A DNA stretch of 64,000 nucleotides from Nemopilema nomurai (Eukaryota; Cnidaria; Scyphozoa; Rhizostomeae; Rhizostomatidae), in contig ML133433.1 in assembly GCA_003864495.1 (NCBI GenBank), positions 679,283 to 743,282 on the forward strand, in the 5' to 3' direction. The position numbers and the translations under genes are program-made. Of the stretch, positions 35,498-47,400 are shown one piece after another (position 1 is the stretch's first letter; each line of letters starts with the position of its first letter). Under the pieces are notes generated by a model that was not told where the DNA came from, searched no databases, and saw only the letters and a list, made by a program, of their open reading frames with translations.

Positions 35498-38400
35498 CTG
35501 CAATGGAAAAATGCACAGTTATACCAAGGGTCAATCTTAAGATAGGGCAAAAACAACGCACATTTCATTGATACACAACAAAAGTTGAAATCCACGTCAA
35601 ACTTAAGTCAGTGCTAGCCTTCTCGAACAACCCGCGACGTTGACTCCTCTGCAACAGAAAAAGAAGCATATGTTAGTTCTAAGATCACTTCAAAAGAAAG
35701 CAGACTTCATAGATACACAACAAAAGTTGAAATCCATGTTAAACTTAAGTTAGTGCTTACCTCCACCAGCAACCAGCGACGTTGACTCCTCTGTAACAGA
35801 ACAAGAAGTGTGTGTTACTCTTAAGAACTTTCAAAACAACGGAGATTGGTTCTAGATACAACCAATGGTAGAAATATACTCCACATCTACTTAGGGTTAC
35901 CTCTCCTCGCTACTTTCGGTTTCTTCTTTTCTGTAACGGAACAAGAAGCATGTGTTAGTTCTAAGATCACTTCAAAAGAAAGCAGACTTCATAGATACAC
36001 AACAAAAGTTGAAATCCATGTTAAACTTAAGTTAGTGCTAACCTCCACCAGCAACCAGCGACGTTGACTCCTCTGTAACAGAACAAGAAGTGTGTGTTAC
36101 TCTTAAGAACTTTTAAAACAACGAAGATTGGTTCTAGATACAACCAATGGTAGAAATATACTCCACATCTACTTAGGGTTACCTCTCCTCGCTACTTTCG
36201 GTTTCTTCTTTTCTGTAACGGAACAAGCATGTATTAGTTCTAAGATCACTTCAAAAGAAAGCAGACTTCATAGATACACAACAAAAGTTGAAATCCATGT
36301 TAAACTTAAGTTAGTGCTAACCTCCACCAGCAACCAGCGACGTTGACTCCTCTGTAACAGAACAAGTGTGTGTTACTCTTAAGAACTTTTAAAACAACGA
36401 AGATTGGTTCTAGATACAACCAATGGTAGAAATATACTCCACATCTACTTAGGGTTACCTCTCCTCGCTACTTTCGGTTTCTTCTTTTCTGTAACGGAAC
36501 AAGAAGTGTGTGTTAGCTTTAAGACCACTTCAAAAGAAAGCAGACTTCATAGATACACAACAAAAGTTGAAATCCATGTTAAACATAAGTCAGTGCTTAC
36601 CTTCTCCAACAACCCGCGACGTTGACTCCTCTGTAACGGAACAAGAAGCATGTGTTAGTTCTAAGATCACTTCAAAAGAAAGCAGACTTCATAGATACAC
36701 AAAAGTTGAAATCCATGTTAAACTTAAGTTAGTGCTTACCTCCACCAGCAACCAGCGACGTTGACTCCTCTGTAACAGAACAAGAAGTGTGTGTTACTCT
36801 TAAGAACTTTCAAAACAACGAAGATTGGTTCTAGATACAACTAATGGTAGAAATATACTCCACATCTACTTAGGGCTACCTCTCCTCGCTACTTTCGGTT
36901 TCTTCTTTTCTGTAACGGAACAAGAAGTGTGTGTTAGCTTTAAGACCACTTCAAAAGAAAGCAGACTTCATAGATACACAACAAAAGTTGAAATCCATGT
37001 TAAACATAAGTCAGTGCTTACCTTCTCCAACAACCCGCGACGTTGACTCCTCTGTAACGGAACAAGAAGCATGTGTTAGTTCTAAGATCACTTCAAAAGA
37101 AAGCAGACTTCATAGATACACAACAAAAGTTGAAATCCATGTTAAACTTAAGTTAGTGCTAACCTCCACCAGCAACCAGCGACGTTAGAGTAACAGAAAC
37201 TAGTCACTGCTCCACAAATATTAAACCAAATACAGTTCAGAAATATCGTTTGGAGCAAATTATTGGTAACGTTGCCTGCCTAAAACCTCTTGTCTACGCC
37301 ATACAAGTAGATAGTCAATAAAATCTACATACAATGGCTTCAAAAAATGTAAGAAGTCTTCAATATAATTCGCCTGAAAAATACATTTAGGACAAAAACT
37401 GGTCCAATATGAAAGCTAAAAACATCAAAACTGGTATTCTGAAGCATCCTGTTTTCGCGCAGAAACAAAAAAGGATATGACGTCATAAAAAATACCTGTA
37501 CTTCCTGGAACTACTCGTTGTCTTCCCAGAATCACTCACTGCCTCGCTGAGATTCTCAGAAGACGTCATACTTGCTAACTGATCAGCGCAACCTTCGTTC
37601 AAAGCCGTGAGCTGGTTCACGATATCATTCGACTGTTTCACGCATTTGGCGAATTGGTTCAGTTTTCCATTTGCATTCTCAAGGTAACGAACACCCATTT
37701 TTAGAGACGAATTGCGCTCTTCGACTAGGCCATTCTCTAGCCCTGTCAGCTGCCGGTATATCTCTAGGAGGGACTCGTGTTCCGCAAGCTTCTCTTCTCG
37801 CTGCTTTTTTATTGCTTCCAATTGTTCTGATAACTGCTTCTTGTGGATCTTTCGCTCCTGAATCATTTTCTCCGTCTGCAATAGCGTCTGACTCCATTCT
37901 GCTTCTGCCCCTTTCACGCGCAGTCTCGTTTGCAATAGCTGATGTTGCTCCTCCACAAGGCCAACCTTAAACAGAGCCATCGCAATTAGTTATAATGTTA
38001 GTTAGCGGTCAAGCAATTGTATCTGAACAATTTTTATTTGAAACGCTCTTGCTTTAAACGGTAGCAATAAGTTTTCTTCAGTCCGGAAGCGCATTATTGC
38101 CCTTAGCGGTCAAAGTAAGAACAAGCTTGATCCCTTAGTAAAGGAACATTATCTTATGAGATTCAACATCAGAAATAACTAAATCTCCGGTCGACTTCGG
38201 GAGCCAGACACAAAACAACTTTCAGGAGATGGCCTAACACAAGAATCTACTTTCATGTGCGCAAGCACATGACGTCATAAAATAATAATGAAATATTACT
38301 ACAACTATCTCACCTCAAAACTACAGAAAACTGTCTTAAGGGGAGCATTATCAAAGCCAAATCCCCCCTCCATCAATGTAGTAGGATTGTATGTAATAAC

Positions 38401-41400
38401 ATACAATCCTGAATCTACATTTAATAATAATTGGATTGTAATAAAATTTGGAATCTATATATAATATAATAAATAGGATTGTCGAATCTACATTTAACAC
38501 GTAGCCTAAATTAACTCAACACGAGTCGCTCACTTTTTGTGTCCTCTCTTGAGCCAAGTTAATATCTACTCAAAGTGACAAGGCATTCTAAGGAACCCCC
38601 GTTACATCTAGTTACATAAGCGTAGTCCAATGGGATTTCAACATGGGACATCCGACTTCCAGTCTTGCGTCGGCTTACCATTATCATTACCATTATCATT
38701 ATCATTACCTGTTCTTTGATGAGCCTCAGCTGCTCGTTATACTCCGCATTCAGGTTGTCGTACAGGTTCAGCTTGTCGTACAGGTTCAGCTTCTGCTTCC
38801 TTATGTTCTCCAGCTCCTGGGACATCATGTTCGTCATCGTCTCCACTAGATCTTGAATAACACATAAGACATATAAGACATAGAAGCTTTCATTTCAACC
38901 AACAAGAATTACAATTTAAGTTATGATTAATAAAAAATAAAGAAACGAGTACATGAATTGGACTAGGTTTACCATAATCTATGATACCAAAACATTAAAT
39001 AGATGAAATTGAAAATTTTAAAAAAGACCAAATGGTTGGGAAGGGATCTTGAATGATTACCATTACACAATCAACAATCAATCAATCAACTTCAACGCAT
39101 AATCAATGCCACATCAATACACGATCAATCAATCAACTTTGATGCATATCAGTAGCAGATCAGTACACGATCAATCAATCAACTTCAACGCATAATCAAA
39201 GGCATATCAACACACATACAAAATCAACTTAATGCACATACAATGCTGCATCAATACAATTGCTATGCATAATCAATGGAACAACAATACATCATCAACA
39301 ATCGATCAATAAATCAATCAATGGAATATCAATGTACAATCAAGAATCAATCAAAATTTAGATACAACATCTCATTTAGATGAGAATCTCAACAACTCCC
39401 ATTAATCGGACGATCAAACAAACAAAAATTTCCTCATGATTGCATCATTGGGTTTAAACGTGTAATTTTATGACGTCAAGCGGTTAATTATGGACGGAGT
39501 TGCATTATTGATATTTAGCTTGTTCTGACAAGCACTATTGACAGGTAATAATAATATATAAGATAAAATATAAAAAAAAAGTTAGTTAGAACCTAATTTA
39601 GGTAAACTGTATATCATGTCTTTCTTTTAAATCTCATGACAGTCATCAAGTAAAAATAGATAGAGACAAGAACATTGGATAGATAGGGACCTCAGGTCTG
39701 TTACAATAAAGAAGGGACAAGAACGTTGTTGACTACTGCATACCTTTGCCATCATTCTGCGCCTTGTCGCTGTTAATCACATTCTCATTGTCACGTGACT
39801 TGCTACCCGGGTCAGCCTTTTCTTCGCCGTACTTAAAATCGAATGGAATTCCAGTTGACTCAAACGAGGCCTCGCTAAGGGATTTGAGCGGGTATTCTTC
39901 GTTGTTCGGGGTTTTGAACTGGTCTCGTAGCAACGAAGGCCCCACTAGGACGTTCATAACAGAGTCAAGAACCTCTGCGAGGCGTCGGAGAACAATGCCA
40001 CGTCTTGCTAGCACGTCTGCTGGGTAGGAGCAAATTCGTTTGTATTGGATGAGGTCGGTGCTTGAGAAGCACTTCGGGTTGATGACAGTCGCGCACAATT
40101 GCTCTGAAATGAAAAGTCGTGTTAAACCACAACAATGAGATTGCACTTCTTTTACAAGTACTAGTAAAGGGTATCAAAGATGCGTTAATCATGTTGAAAA
40201 CCTAAAGCGGCTATGACAGGTTGGCGGTGTAAATTGACAAGAGAATTTCATTGATGCTTGACCATTAATGTTAATAAAGTGACACCTGTATCAGACAAGA
40301 GGTATCCAAAATGGGAAAACACACTCTCTGTGTCTATTTTCCTTCAATTGTCATCGTGCCCCTGGAGTTTTCGGTCTAAAGTGAGAACTATTCTAGTGGT
40401 TCTCTAGTTTCTTCTAGAAATATGTCTGGCTTAAGATTTACATCACCTATTTACTTGCCTCCATCATTTGTCAGTCATGTTCATTAAACCCATAAATAAC
40501 ATTCATCAGAATAAAAGCCATTGCTCCAGATGCATCAAAAATGCTTGCTAATACTTACAAAGGCTACATGACTTGATGTCTTGTCTTTCCGTGACAAATA
40601 GAGGACCAACTCTTTATCATGCTGCAATCCCCATTCTTTTCCAGGGGGGCTGCGCAGCGACTTGCTCGACGACACGTCCATTCTGACGCCTGAAAAGGAA
40701 CTCCGCGGCCTCCTCTTCTTTTTGAAAGACGGTGTATATGACGTCTTAAAAAACGAATCTAACCCCCGTCCCTTCGTTGGCGCGGTCTCTGCATCTCCTT
40801 TTGGATTAACTCCGATCGAGTCTCTTGACCCTGAATCCGTATCATTGCCATTGGCTCCCGATTCCAAAGGATTGATGCCTTGAAGATCAGTTGGCGCCAG
40901 CGCAGCCTCTGTATGAACACGCTCAGCCCCTGTGGAGCACCTCCTGTGCAGCGGCGTGCTGGCAAAAAGTGAACAGTTTGTATCTAGCTCCGAAGCAGTT
41001 GCACGAGAAAGATCCTTGGTCACTGCGCTTCTATCTAAACTGGGGAGATTGAGCGTGACGTCATCACACGTACTCTGATTCGTACAGTCTAAGCTGGCAG
41101 CCTGCTGGCACGCCTCCGCAGAGTTTGAATCTGTCCCTCCATGAAGCATCAAAGTAGAGGAAGCGCCACGGACTTCATTTGCGAAAGCGGTCGAAAATGT
41201 CCCGTCTAAGTGAGTATCGCTTTTGGGCGAGAAGTCATTTAGGGAGTTGCAGTGACCTTCGGGCGTTTGATCAGCGTTGGAGCGCCTCCTTTTCCCTTGG
41301 GAAACATCCGCCTCAGAATTGAACGAGGCTGAAACTGAATCCGAGGCATCCAATACATCGCTACTACAATGCTCGCTGTCTAAAACAAAGCCGCTAAAAA

Positions 41401-44400
41401 GCATATGTCGCTTCTCCGGGCTACTATCTAAAGAAATTCCAGTACTATGGTGGCTACAATGCCTTTGGCCACAACAAGAAGCGCAGTCGGATAGAGGGAT
41501 GCTATCAGCGGAATCTTCGCTAAATCTCAGATTGCAGGTCGACAAATGCCTGAAATCGGCTTGGTACTTATTGGGAGTACTTTCGGTTGATTTTTCTAGA
41601 CAGAAGTTCAGTTTGAATTTCGAGCAACAGCAAGAGGAAGCATCGCTGGAAGAAAACTCGCCATCACTTTGGCAAAGGAATTTCTCTCGAAACGGGTTCT
41701 CGTGGACTCCAGATGACCGTGACATCACATCACAACATGCGGCTGTCCTAATTCCCTCTCCGTTTGGCAACGCGACTTCGGGGGGTTTCGAAAACTCATT
41801 TAAAGATTCTTGAGGGACTTTTGATTTTATCCGTGCACTTTTTTGTTCTAGAAGTGAAAGGCGGTCAGAGTTCGGTTTGGCTTTTTGTTCGTCCACAACG
41901 AAAGAAGACAGAAGGCTCTTTTGGTCACTAGAAGTGAATCTTTCGAAACTTGAGACGTCTCTGGAATCGAAGTAGCCTGAGCCCTCCTTTTTCACATACA
42001 CTGTGTTGCAGCCTAGATTCATGAAACTCGCATCTTCCCCATTCCGAGACACGTGCGAGGAATTCGTGAGAGTGCCAAAACTGCCTGCCGTGGGTTCCGG
42101 ACCGAATCATCGCATAAATAGGTCGGTCTGGTTCCATTGCTAGCGTCGCTAGCGATCTGCGAGGAATCTTTTTGTGTACTTGCCGTGTTCCGACTAGTAA
42201 GGCCTGTACCACTCTGGTCCGGATCAACAAAAGAAGTCGGTCCGGAACGATCTCCACCAATAGCATCTATGCCTTTTTCTTCGGTTCCAGAGTTGTTCAG
42301 TTTTTCTCCTCTGTTAAAGGCGGTATTTCATCGGTTTCTAGGCGGCTTGCAATGTCACAGTCATGAACGATATCGTGTAAAATCTGCTTATCGATATCCG
42401 CGATCACGCTGTTGACAAACGTGTGCACGTTCCGCAAGCACGCGTCGCGTGGAGTCGTGTCGTTACCATTGGCGTTCTCTGTCCCGTTCTGCGGTCGCTC
42501 AACCTGCTCTTGTTCATCGTCTTCCGTTGCATTGAAATTACGTATCAACCCTTGCAACGTCTGTGAAAGCCCACCAGACTCTTCAGCAAAGGCTCGCAAA
42601 CGAGGCAAATTATCGAGAATTATCGCCCTCGCAACAGAGCTCCTCCGCCTTACATCCCCATTCGCATAGGGTCCGGTACCAGTAACTGCGGCCAAGAAAT
42701 CCTCCGCAAGGTCGTTATCATCAACTTGACATATGACTTCCTCAAGGAGATTCTCGACAATATCATTGGCTACTTCTTCGAACACAGGGGCGTCCCCCTT
42801 CGAATCACCAACGCTCACCCTCTTACGACTTCGAGATGGAATTAGGCCCATTTGCTTCGCGTATTTTTTGAATGTCAGCTGCTCCTCCATTCGTTCCATT
42901 TTTACATTTGTGCATTCCTTCCTTCTCGCTTCCGTTGTAGCACAAAGCGAATAATAATGCTCAAGCACTTCGAACCAAGTTTTGTCTGTTGATAATTTCT
43001 CAAAGTCGAACTCGGGCCTCTGTCGACAGCTAGAGGCACAAACGTTAGAACGCCTGGAAGATTCCTCCTAAAAAACAACAACAGCAACAAATCAGATATC
43101 GCCTTCCAAATAGCGCTTTTTCAGGCCTAAGACTTTAGTAATTGTTGCACTTGCCAGGGCATGAAAACCCACGTGACCGTTCGGCCGCACGAAATATTTC
43201 AGGCATAAAATGCTTTGCAAGAAAATTCTTTGCAGGAAAAAGGTTTGTTCTTTTCTGTTCTTCAAGCAAACAAACATTAAGTTGAAAAAATCACGTAGTA
43301 TCTTCATAAAATTTATGCACATTTTTTGTCCGGTCACAAGGAAAATTTTGTCATGCACTTACATAGGAAGATGCATTACAATCTGGGATTCAACTTCACA
43401 TCTGCTGTTATACTTGTCTGCAATTTTACACTCTCCTACTTTTGATGAATAAAAACATACCTGTGGTCCCCCAAGAGACATGTCCATCCCAAGTGACCCT
43501 GCCACAACTTGATCTTTTGCGAAGAAATCGATCTGTGTGTCAACAGCATGATGTTCTTGTTCTGCTGTTGTTGTCGCCGCGGGAAATGAGCCATGACCCT
43601 TTAACCGCTTTCCCTTGACCTTTGACCTTACAAGGTCATCAAAACAAGGTACATAACAGTATGGCATTGGTAATGGCTTTCCAGCTTGAAGACATGCTGC
43701 AAATAATAGATAGAGAAATACGTCACTAAACAGTTCTTAACTATAAACTGAAGCTATGCATGTTATCATATCTTTGTAGGCTGTTAAATCTTTGTATCAA
43801 TTTGTCAAAACAAGCGTTTTAAGCAAGCCCAAAACAACTTAATAGCAACAATTTCTGCCATACAGATTTCAGAACCATGGAAAGCAGATCGAGGCTGCGA
43901 AATAATACCCTATACATAGAAGTGACCTGTCTACTGGGCTACCTTCAAAGAGTGCTGTTAAAAAGTGGCCTAAATTCCTTAATGAAAATCTACAGTTCCT
44001 CAAGCAAAAACCTAGGCTTCTGATCTTTTTATCAACAAGCATAACTTAAACACAACATGATGACGACAAAGAGCGGTCATCTCTACATTGGCATGCACGT
44101 ATGGGCTAGCAGATTTGATCAAAACGGTGAACAATCACTAAACAGAGATTACTTAATGATTAGCTCATATCTGTTGCAATGATCAATTGATTGGCCGATT
44201 CACATGCTGCTGCTTAATCAAAACGAAATCCACACACCCATGGCATCCTGGAACGCCCTTAGCTTCGCCAGCAACTTTCTCCCTGGAGACCTACTCACAG
44301 GGAAAGTGACGCCACAAACAACAGAGCTCTGAAAACAAAACAAAAAGGTGTAAGCAGTTAATAGCCAAAAATTCTTCATAGGGGGAGGTCGTTATTAGAC

Positions 44401-47400
44401 TGACCTTCGATGCCACGTAATGATGTCATTTACTTATAAACAAAGTTACAATGGACAATACGACAAAAGTGGTTTACGTGTCCGCATTCAAATGGTCTTA
44501 AAATGCTTCTAGAAAAATTTCACTGGGATTGCGGTGTACCTTGTTTCCGCAATTTGGGTTCTCCTTTGACAAAATTTCAAAATATATACCGCGTTAGTCA
44601 AATTGCACTTTCTCAATGCGGATGAATATTGTAGCCTATGAAAGATGAATTTGATCGCTTTTCCCGCGATAACACATCACGTTGTACAAATAGAGTGAAA
44701 ACCCGCAAAATGATGCTCTCAATGGGGATAAGAAAACGCTTCGACTTCAGTAATGGCTGACTCATTCGGATTGAAACTTTAAAACCCTTTTGACTCAAGA
44801 ATCTAGAAAGAGACAGATATTGGACCGATGTGGCATTCTTTCCGCTATCTTTTAAATCACACCATTTAAGTTTAACATTTCGGCTCCTACTTTCCTTTGC
44901 CTGCTGAATAGATAGTCATATCATTCAAAATTCACTTTGCACTGAGTTATAAACCGTCAGACAGAAACTTGTAAAGTGAAGTAATAGCATTCATTTAAAT
45001 ATCAGCGCTACTCTCCTACGCAGCTTGGCCTCTGAGAGGAAGTCCTTGTAACTGCCTTACAACAATGACATTTAATTAATTCATGACGCACCCTATTCAC
45101 TTCATTCGGAATCCTAAACAAGAGCCGTAGTCAACCCAATAAGCGCCTCGGGCGTTTATCCTTTTAGCCGAAGATTTACTAGGATATCTATTTATGCAAA
45201 CAGAGCACATGTTTTGGCAGACATCTCCTTGAAACGTGACTACCACCTTATGGTCAGAACACCTTTAACATTAAATGCATCCTCTCTAGGCAACTACTCC
45301 ACTTATACTGAACATACTTCTACATATATCATAAAAGACTTAAAACACTGTCATACCTTCCTTATTTTCTTTTCACTTGTGTCCGGGAATCGCAGCCTTG
45401 GCAGTCTCAGCTCCTCCGAAGTGGCGAGAACGAGTGGCGCAAAGGAGACGTCATTGATCACCGACTGTCGCCCTTCCTTTAGCGATACTCGCTTGAGCTT
45501 CAACAACTGGAGGGAGAAAAGATGACGTAACAACACACGTAATTAATGGCACTATGAGCAAAAGTAGGCTGCATAAATATAACAACTACATTAAGGCGAA
45601 TAACTCCATGCTGAAACATGCGGAAAACATAAGGACGAGTTTCTTATTTACAAGAGACTTTTAAAACAGTCAATGCGAGAACCAATGGTCGAATCTGGCA
45701 TTGACATGTTTTATGTTGGTAACAGTGATTATAACCTTAAAACCAACTTCAATGTAATCACTTCCTACTCTGAATACCAAATATCACTGACATATACTTA
45801 ACACTCACAAGCTAAATTTTCAAAAATCTGTTCATCATAATGGCATCTCAAAGAGTATTATCACCAAAAAGATCTGCATAGTGTGATACATTTTCATTAA
45901 AACATTCTGCTTTGAATAACATGCTACCCAGTCTCGCAGATTTAAAACAGATTTTAACAGCTTTAGAGATGCAGCTTGCAATTCACTTATCTAGCGATTA
46001 AATAGGAGACCTCCAAGTCCTGTTACTCACTGAACATTCATTAACAAAAAAACTCACCCTAAATCCAACAGGTGCAATCAAGAATCCCCCAATTTTGACC
46101 ATTTTAAGAAAGAACTTGACAATTGACTGAGTACAAGCAGCTCCACAGTAAAGCCTTAGAGTGATAAAGTATATGCATAATAAATATAACTTGCTACCAA
46201 TAATAATTTCTGAATGTTCCAAACATAAATTAATGAGGCCTTCATAGATCATTGTATTAATAAAACTGATTGAAAACAGAAGAAACATTTTTGCTTAAGG
46301 AATCTGAGAAAATTTCTTTACAAATAACCAAAAACATGTCTTTAGAGTTATAAAATAATTTCCAATAAAGAGAATTGGGGTTGAAAATGAATATTATCAG
46401 AATCTAAGATTGTGAATTCCAAGTAACTTAATTTCCTATATTACAATTAAAAGCCATAATGTGAAAATCCATTTATAAAATGAAAGCTTTTCAACCGTCT
46501 ACTGCTCTAACTTTAGAAGAGTATAAAGGAAATCAACTATAAAAGAGGTTACATTATAGCTCTGATTTTCAAAAATTGTGCTCAAGTTGGCAAGGTTGAA
46601 AAAGCCATGTCATTATAATCTAAATTGCCATTGTTTATGCCTTTCTTGAAGAAGAAGAAATTTGCCAAGGTTATACATTAAACATTGATTAAATATTGAT
46701 ATCATTCATAAACTCTTCAATACATCAAACATTAAACACTTTGGGAAAATCCTACAAGCATGTGCTTAAATAAATTATAACATTAAGAAACTGGAAAAAT
46801 ATTTACCTGTCATATTTCATTTGTTCAGGATCAAGTCTGCAGGCATTTCCACAAATGAACACAGGAGGGCAAATGTCTTCAACATCAACAGGACCATTTT
46901 GAAGAAAATTTGCTACTCTGTCATTAGCAAAGTTTACAAGGTCTTCATGCATTTCAATACCATGATTGATACCATCCTTCTTAATTATGTACCCAGCCAG
47001 AGTTGAGAAATACCCTGTTCCACTGCCAACATTCAGGAATGACATACCTATAAAAACATGGATTTGTAAGCAAACAAGAATGAGTACAAATGCAAATGGT
47101 TGAATGAATTTCAAGATTCAAAAAGCCAGAAAATCACTGTTAACAATTTCTTGCATTTAACTATCATTGGAACCAATTGCCTTTTAATTGACATGGTAGC
47201 TCAACTCTAAATTGGCAAAGTTTTAAAGACTTCAAGACCTGTATGTATTATAGTTATATTTAATTTCAATCAAACCGGGTGGGTCTATAGAAATGAACAC
47301 CAACCAAAGTTTAAACCTGCTTTTAGTCTTAAAGCTACAAAAAAGTATAAAATTACTATTGTGTTGTGTTGAACTTTTCCAACAGAACTCTGTATCTACA

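Noticed and set aside
35235..35561. 108-residue minus-strand open frame overlapping the last PCMTD exon
   Set aside because: It starts inside an intron and is in a phase that does not match either exon 10 donor; its composition is not hydrophobic or otherwise distinctive.
35619..37051. CRISPR-like alternation of repeats and spacers
   Set aside because: The short segments of constant length are exons with splice signals, the intervening segments are also repeated, and the context is a eukaryotic gene.
35846..37188. Repeated plus-strand open frames of 72-85 residues
   Set aside because: They read antisense through the mini-exon array. The minus strand explains the sequence better, with matching acceptors and donors in every unit.
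42297..42306. Programmed -1 frameshift at the A-run before the stop in PCMTD exon 7
   Set aside because: The site reads G AAA AAC and not a full slippery heptamer, no downstream structure is evident, and a second nearby break makes sequence error simpler.
44238..44330. Longer form of PCMTD exon 5 starting after TTTTCAG at 44330
   Set aside because: All three frames hit a stop; the acceptor TGTGAGTAG at 44293 gives an open 55-base exon that keeps both phases.
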